A DNA stretch of 19,077 nt, from contig JBMYRX010000037.1 in assembly GCA_049602715.1 (NCBI GenBank), positions 1 to 19,077 on the forward strand, in the 5' to 3' direction. A program made the translations under genes and the position numbers. The notes beneath the pieces are model-generated. The model made no database searches. It saw only the letters and a list, made by a program, of their open reading frames with translations, and was not told the DNA's origin. Position 1 is the first letter of the stretch; each line of letters starts with the position of its first letter. This DNA is from GCA-2697345 sp049602715 (GTDB lineage Bacteria > Pseudomonadota > Alphaproteobacteria > Rhodobacterales > Rhodobacteraceae). Positions 15,464 to 19,077 of this stretch are shown here, one piece after another.

Positions 15464-16399
15464 ATGACAGAGTTGTTAACCATTAACTCTACTCCTATAT
15501 CTTCTCTGTGTTTCGGCACAATGCAGTTCGGTGGAGCTTCAGACTTTAAAGAATCAGAATTAATCTTTAACAAATGTAGAGAGGTAGGAATAAATTTTTT
15601 TGATACAGCCCACTCTTATAATCAGGGTCGATCCGAAGAAATTTTAGGCGCACTCTGTCAACGTAATCGAGATGAACTCTTACTGGGTACAAAAGCAGCC
15701 TACGATAACTCTGCAACAAAAAAAAACATACTAAAATCATTCGAGGAAAGCCGAAAACGTCTCAATACTGATTTTATAGATATATTGTATATGCATCGTT
15801 GGGATCCAAGTGTGCCTATTCAAGAAACTATCGAATGTCTGGCAGAACTCATAGGAAAAAGGTTAATTCGATATATTGGTGTTTCTAATTATGCTGCCTG
15901 GCAAGTAATGAAAGCAAAAAAGGTTGCAACTGATCTTGGTATCTCATTAGACGTCATTCAACCAATGTACAGCTTAGTTAAGCGTCAAGCTGAGGTCGAG
16001 CTTTTACCTATGTCTGCGGAAGAAAAGATAGCAGTTTGTCCTTATTCCCCATTAGGCGGGGGTTTACTTACCGGAAAATACATTAAAGAGGGTGTTACAG
16101 GTAGGCTTACAAGTGATAGTAGGTACAAACAACGTTATGCCTTAGAATGGATGCACCAAACTGCGGAAAAACTATTAATTTTGTCTAAAACTTATGATAT
16201 TTCCCCAGTAACCTTGGCTATAGCTTGGGTTTCTAAAAATCCGTACATAACCACGCCAATCATATCCGCTAAAACAATTGATCAATTACAGCCATCTCTG
16301 GATGTACTGAATTATAAAATGTCAGATGAATTATACAACGAAATGACCCACTTAAGCCTTTCTCCAGCTCCCGCTACCGACAGACTGGAAGAAACTTAG
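15464..16399 (+). CDS. Aldo/keto reductase
   Basis: A 311-aa cytoplasmic NAD(P)H-dependent oxidoreductase of the AKR superfamily with a TIM-barrel fold. The catalytic tetrad is visible: Asp47 and Tyr52 in FFDTAHSYNQG, Lys77 in LLLGTKAA, and His111 in LYMHRWD. The segment LIRYIGVSNYAAWQV and the later CPYSPLGGGLLTGKY are standard family elements, and the cofactor-binding segment lies around TTPIISAKTIDQL. The substrate is unknown; the family covers sugars, aldehydes and ketones. It starts 27 nt after the terminator, too little room for a full promoter, and has only a distant AAGG as ribosome-binding site. It converges on the next gene with a 9-nt gap. Nothing ties it biochemically to purine metabolism. 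Confidence 0.9.
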   Translation: MTELLTINSTPISSLCFGTMQFGGASDFKESELIFNKCREVGINFFDTAHSYNQGRSEEILGALCQRNRDELLLGTKAAYDNSATKKNILKSFEESRKRLNTDFIDILYMHRWDPSVPIQETIECLAELIGKRLIRYIGVSNYAAWQVMKAKKVATDLGISLDVIQPMYSLVKRQAEVELLPMSAEEKIAVCPYSPLGGGLLTGKYIKEGVTGRLTSDSRYKQRYALEWMHQTAEKLLILSKTYDISPVTLAIAWVSKNPYITTPIISAKTIDQLQPSLDVLNYKMSDELYNEMTHLSLSPAPATDRLEET

Positions 16400-16416
16400 T
16401 TGGCTTAGCTAGTTTC
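16391..16416. repeat. Inverted repeat spanning the convergent stop codons
   Basis: GAAAC and TAG on the left (16391-16395, 16397-16399) pair with CTA and GTTTC on the right (16409-16416), with a one-base bulge and a 9-nt loop. The paired TAG/CTA are the two genes' own stop codons. There is no T tract on either side, so terminator function is doubtful. Confidence 0.3.
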
Positions 16417-18892
16417 TAATATTTATATTTGAAGGGTCGTAAGGGCTATCCTCTGTTATGACCGCATCCCATAATTGATCAAACATCTTAACTTGTAATT
16501 TCTGACCAAGGGTCGCTAGATCTGGTTTCACATACCCCATTCCAATAGATTGGTTGAAAGCAACTGAATAGCCTCCTGATGTCAACCTACCAACTCTTTT
16601 TCCATCCAAATATACTGCCTCACTTCCCCATGGATCAGCATCTTTTGGGCCGTCAATTAGAAGCGTCACACATTTGGTATTAATTCCATGCTTAACCATT
16701 GATTCTTTACCAAAAAAGTCTTTCGAAAGATCAACAAAGCGATCTAAACCTGCTTCTAACGGCGTAGCATCTCTGCCTAATTCAGTACCAAAAGCCCTAT
16801 ACGATTTTTCTTGTCTTAACCAATTTTGGGCACGAGCCCCAACTAGCTTAAGGTCATAATTTTGACCAACTTTAAATAGTTGGTCAAAAAGGTAATTTTG
16901 CATTTCAATTGGATGATGTAATTCCCAACCCAACTCTCCTGTATAAGCCACTCGGATGGCATTAACCGGGCACATCCCTAATTCGATAGATTTGGCAGAA
17001 AGCCACGGAAATCGTTTATTGGACAAAGCTTTTTCAGCGTCATCATCTTTAATTATTTCAGCAAGAATATCTCGAGAGTTTGGGCCAGCTATTGCAAACA
17101 CACCAAATTGAGATGTCACATCTTGGACATCAACTCTACCAAAATCCTTCTCCTTATCAACAACAGCTTTCATCAAAAAGTCCGCATCGTAGAGTTGCCA
17201 CGCGCCAGCCGAAACAAGATAATATTCATTTTCTTTCAATCTAACAATGGTATATTCTGACCTCGTTGTACCTTTTTCAGTAAGCGCGTATGTTAAATTT
17301 ATTCGACCTATTCTCGGTAATTTGTTACTCGTAAACCAATCTAAAAACTTTGTGGCGCCAGGCCCCTTAATAATATGTTTCGTAAAGGCTGTTGCATCTA
17401 TCAATCCTGCGGTTTTTCTCACAGCTTGAGCTTCATCTCTTGCAAATTCCCACCAACCTCCTCTTCGGAAAGATCTAGAAGATGAGTCGTCAAATCCCGC
17501 CGATGCAAAATAGTTCGGTCTTTCCCAACCATTAACCTGACCAAACTGTGCACCTCTTTCTTTTTGCCGATCGTAAGCAGGCGCTGTTTTCAACGGCCTG
17601 CAATTCTCCCTTTCTTCATCCGGGTGATGTAAAACAAAAACATGTTCGTAACACTCTTCGTTCTTACGCGCAGTATAATCCGTCGTTATCCAATTACCAA
17701 ACCTTTTAGGGTCTAGTGAAGCCATATCAATTTCTGCTTCTCCCTCTACCATCAGTTGGCTAAGGTAATAACCAATTCCTCCAGCAGCAGTTATTCCAAA
17801 GGAAAATCCCTCAGCTAACCACATATTACGAAGTCCTTGCGCTGGCCCGACTAGCGGATTCCCATCTGGTGTATAGCAAATTGGACCGTTGAAATCATCT
17901 TTTAACCCAACTTCTTCAGTCGACGGAACTCTATTAATCATAGACAAGTATTCTGTTTCAATTCGATCTAAATCCAACGGGAATAAGTCTGCTCTGAAGG
18001 AATCAGGTACATTATATTTGAAACGCGCAGGAGCACCTTTTTCATAAGGACCCAATATCCAACCGCCCCTTTCTTCTCGTACGTACCATTTGCCATCAGC
18101 ATCCCTCAAAACAGGATGTTCCGGGTTATTCTTTCTCCACTCCACTAATTTTGGATCTGGTTCCGTAACAATAAATTGATGCTCAACTGGTATGGCCGCA
18201 ATCTTAATTCCAAGTAACCTTGCTGTTCTTTGAGCGTGATTTCCCGTTGCTGTAACAACATGTTCAGCTTCAATGACAGTTTTTTCTTCAGATGCTATCA
18301 GATTACCACCTTTTTCAATCATTTTTGAACAAGTAACTCTCCAGTGGTCCTGGTTCCACTCATATGAGTCAGCCTGCCATTTGCGCTCAATTACTACACC
18401 ATATTGCCTTGCTCCTTTTGCCATGGCCATAGTGACGTCAGCAGGGTTTATATACCCATCCGTTGGATGAAAAATCGCTCCTTTGAGGTCATCTGTTCTA
18501 ACCAGAGGGTAACGATCCTTAATCTGCTTTGGTGAAAGCCACTCGTAGGGCACATTACATGTTTCAGCTGTCGAGGCATAAAGCATGTATTCATCCATGC
18601 GTTCATCCGTCTGAGCCATTCGAAGATTCCCGACAACTGAAAAACCAACATTTAGACCTGTTTCTTGTTCTAAACCTTTATAAAATTTTATTGAATAGTC
18701 ATGAATGTGTGTGGTTGCATAACTCATATTAAAGTAAGGTAATAAGCCAGCCGCATGCCAGGTTGATCCTGATGTTAATTCATCGCGTTCAAGTAACAAG
18801 GTATCCCAACCTACCTTACCCAAATGATAGGCTATAGATGTACCCACAGCCCCTCCGCCTACCACCAATACTTTAACCGCTTTTCGCATCAT
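16409..18892 (-). CDS. FAD-dependent oxidoreductase with C-terminal GcvT domain (dimethylglycine/sarcosine dehydrogenase-like)
   Basis: An 827-aa cytoplasmic enzyme of the DMGDH/SARDH family. Such enzymes oxidatively demethylate N-methyl amino acids and pass the one-carbon unit to tetrahydrofolate. The FAD (DAO) domain covers about residues 6-380, with the dinucleotide fold VLVVGGGAVGTSIAYHLG (8-25) and GSTWHAAGL. His46 in that motif matches the covalent FAD histidine of DMGDH. A linker (about 385-445) contains HHPDEERENCRPL and GWERPNYF. The GcvT-like folate domain follows, with YTGELGWELHHP (650-661) and LRQEKSYRAFGTELGRDATP (692-711). The length fits the family (about 800-860 aa). The start could be the ATG at 18892 or 18889; GAGG lies 5 or 8 nt upstream. 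The exact substrate (dimethylglycine, sarcosine or another methylamine) is undetermined. Confidence 0.9.
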   Translation of the reverse strand: MMRKAVKVLVVGGGAVGTSIAYHLGKVGWDTLLLERDELTSGSTWHAAGLLPYFNMSYATTHIHDYSIKFYKGLEQETGLNVGFSVVGNLRMAQTDERMDEYMLYASTAETCNVPYEWLSPKQIKDRYPLVRTDDLKGAIFHPTDGYINPADVTMAMAKGARQYGVVIERKWQADSYEWNQDHWRVTCSKMIEKGGNLIASEEKTVIEAEHVVTATGNHAQRTARLLGIKIAAIPVEHQFIVTEPDPKLVEWRKNNPEHPVLRDADGKWYVREERGGWILGPYEKGAPARFKYNVPDSFRADLFPLDLDRIETEYLSMINRVPSTEEVGLKDDFNGPICYTPDGNPLVGPAQGLRNMWLAEGFSFGITAAGGIGYYLSQLMVEGEAEIDMASLDPKRFGNWITTDYTARKNEECYEHVFVLHHPDEERENCRPLKTAPAYDRQKERGAQFGQVNGWERPNYFASAGFDDSSSRSFRRGGWWEFARDEAQAVRKTAGLIDATAFTKHIIKGPGATKFLDWFTSNKLPRIGRINLTYALTEKGTTRSEYTIVRLKENEYYLVSAGAWQLYDADFLMKAVVDKEKDFGRVDVQDVTSQFGVFAIAGPNSRDILAEIIKDDDAEKALSNKRFPWLSAKSIELGMCPVNAIRVAYTGELGWELHHPIEMQNYLFDQLFKVGQNYDLKLVGARAQNWLRQEKSYRAFGTELGRDATPLEAGLDRFVDLSKDFFGKESMVKHGINTKCVTLLIDGPKDADPWGSEAVYLDGKRVGRLTSGGYSVAFNQSIGMGYVKPDLATLGQKLQVKMFDQLWDAVITEDSPYDPSNINIRN

Positions 18893-18921
18893 CAATACCT
18901 CTTTAGCCTTTTATATAACTA

Positions 18922-18927
18922 ATTATA
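18922..18927 (-). promoter_or_regulatory. Possible -10 element for the FAD-GcvT gene
   Basis: A perfect TATAAT on the minus strand lies 29 nt upstream of the ATG, which would give a leader of about 20 nt. No convincing -35 element was found at 16-18 nt spacing. The rest of 18928-19077 holds no frame or RNA structure that I could support. Confidence 0.25.
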
Positions 18928-19077
18928 GAATCTTATAGCACCATCTCTCGACCTAACAAAAACCATTTGCGACGTTAAGGAAATTCAAATAGAAAAAGAA
19001 ATAGTTTGCTATAGCAGCTCAGGGAGAGAAAAGATTTAGGGATTCGATTAAACTCAATGACTAGTAATTTAATTTTT

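Noticed and set aside
19057..19077. ATG followed by seven open codons at the right edge (plus strand)
   Set aside because: No Shine-Dalgarno at usable distance and only 21 bases remain; a gene start cannot be supported.
19020..19077. GGGAGAG, suggestive of the start of a glycine riboswitch
   Set aside because: The expected downstream ACCGAAGG-type core is absent in the bases that remain, and the orientation does not serve the adjacent minus-strand gene.
1..19077. CRISPR arrays, insertion sequences, tRNA or rRNA genes, attachment sites
   Set aside because: No spaced direct repeats, transposase-like frames, cloverleaf-forming sequences or rRNA segments were recognised.

Overview
This is a chromosomal stretch of a low-GC bacterium, almost certainly an alphaproteobacterium and plausibly a marine one. 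The taxonomic signals are a DUF1489 protein (a largely alphaproteobacterial family), the N-terminus of an alphaproteobacterial-type adenosylcobalamin-dependent ribonucleotide reductase, a long (498 aa) HisRS whose motif 2 differs from the common bacterial form, XdhA/XdhB split as in Rhodobacter, and a fused FAD/GcvT-type methylamine dehydrogenase. The marine, streamlined lifestyle is an inference from AT-richness, very short intergenic gaps and gene content. No mobile element, CRISPR array, tRNA or rRNA was seen, and no gene-free gap exceeds about 190 bases.

Layout. Positions 1-6006 are housekeeping: the start of nrdJ (-), a DUF1489 gene (+), hisS (-), slyX (+) and dnaE (-). Positions 6165-15393 hold one tightly packed plus-strand cassette: xdhA-xdhB-xdhC, then an ABC-transporter ATPase, two permeases and a periplasmic BMP-family binding protein. 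It is closed by a strong intrinsic terminator at 15408-15436. Beyond it lie an aldo/keto reductase (+) and, convergent to it, a dimethylglycine/sarcosine-dehydrogenase-like FAD-GcvT protein (-).

How it works together. The first five junctions of the cassette overlap (by 1, 11, 4, 11 and 1 nt), and the sixth is a 26-nt gap with its own Shine-Dalgarno. Transporter and enzyme are therefore probably made together. XdhB keeps the residues that mark true xanthine dehydrogenases (Glu233, Arg311, Glu722, Phe345, Phe451), XdhC would mature the molybdenum cofactor, and the BMP-type transporter is of the nucleoside/purine-importing kind. The most economical reading is an uptake-plus-oxidation module for a purine or nucleoside, ending in urate. 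No urate-degrading gene, deaminase or dedicated regulator is visible here. The 158-bp divergent region between dnaE and xdhA carries two inverted repeats that are the best regulatory candidates in the window.

Nothing here is clearly a wholly new system. The points most worth following are the coupling of a BMP transporter to xdhABC, the Trp-for-Phe position in the presumed binding pocket, the palindromes upstream of xdhA, and the aldo/keto reductase gene placed just after the terminator with no room for its own promoter.
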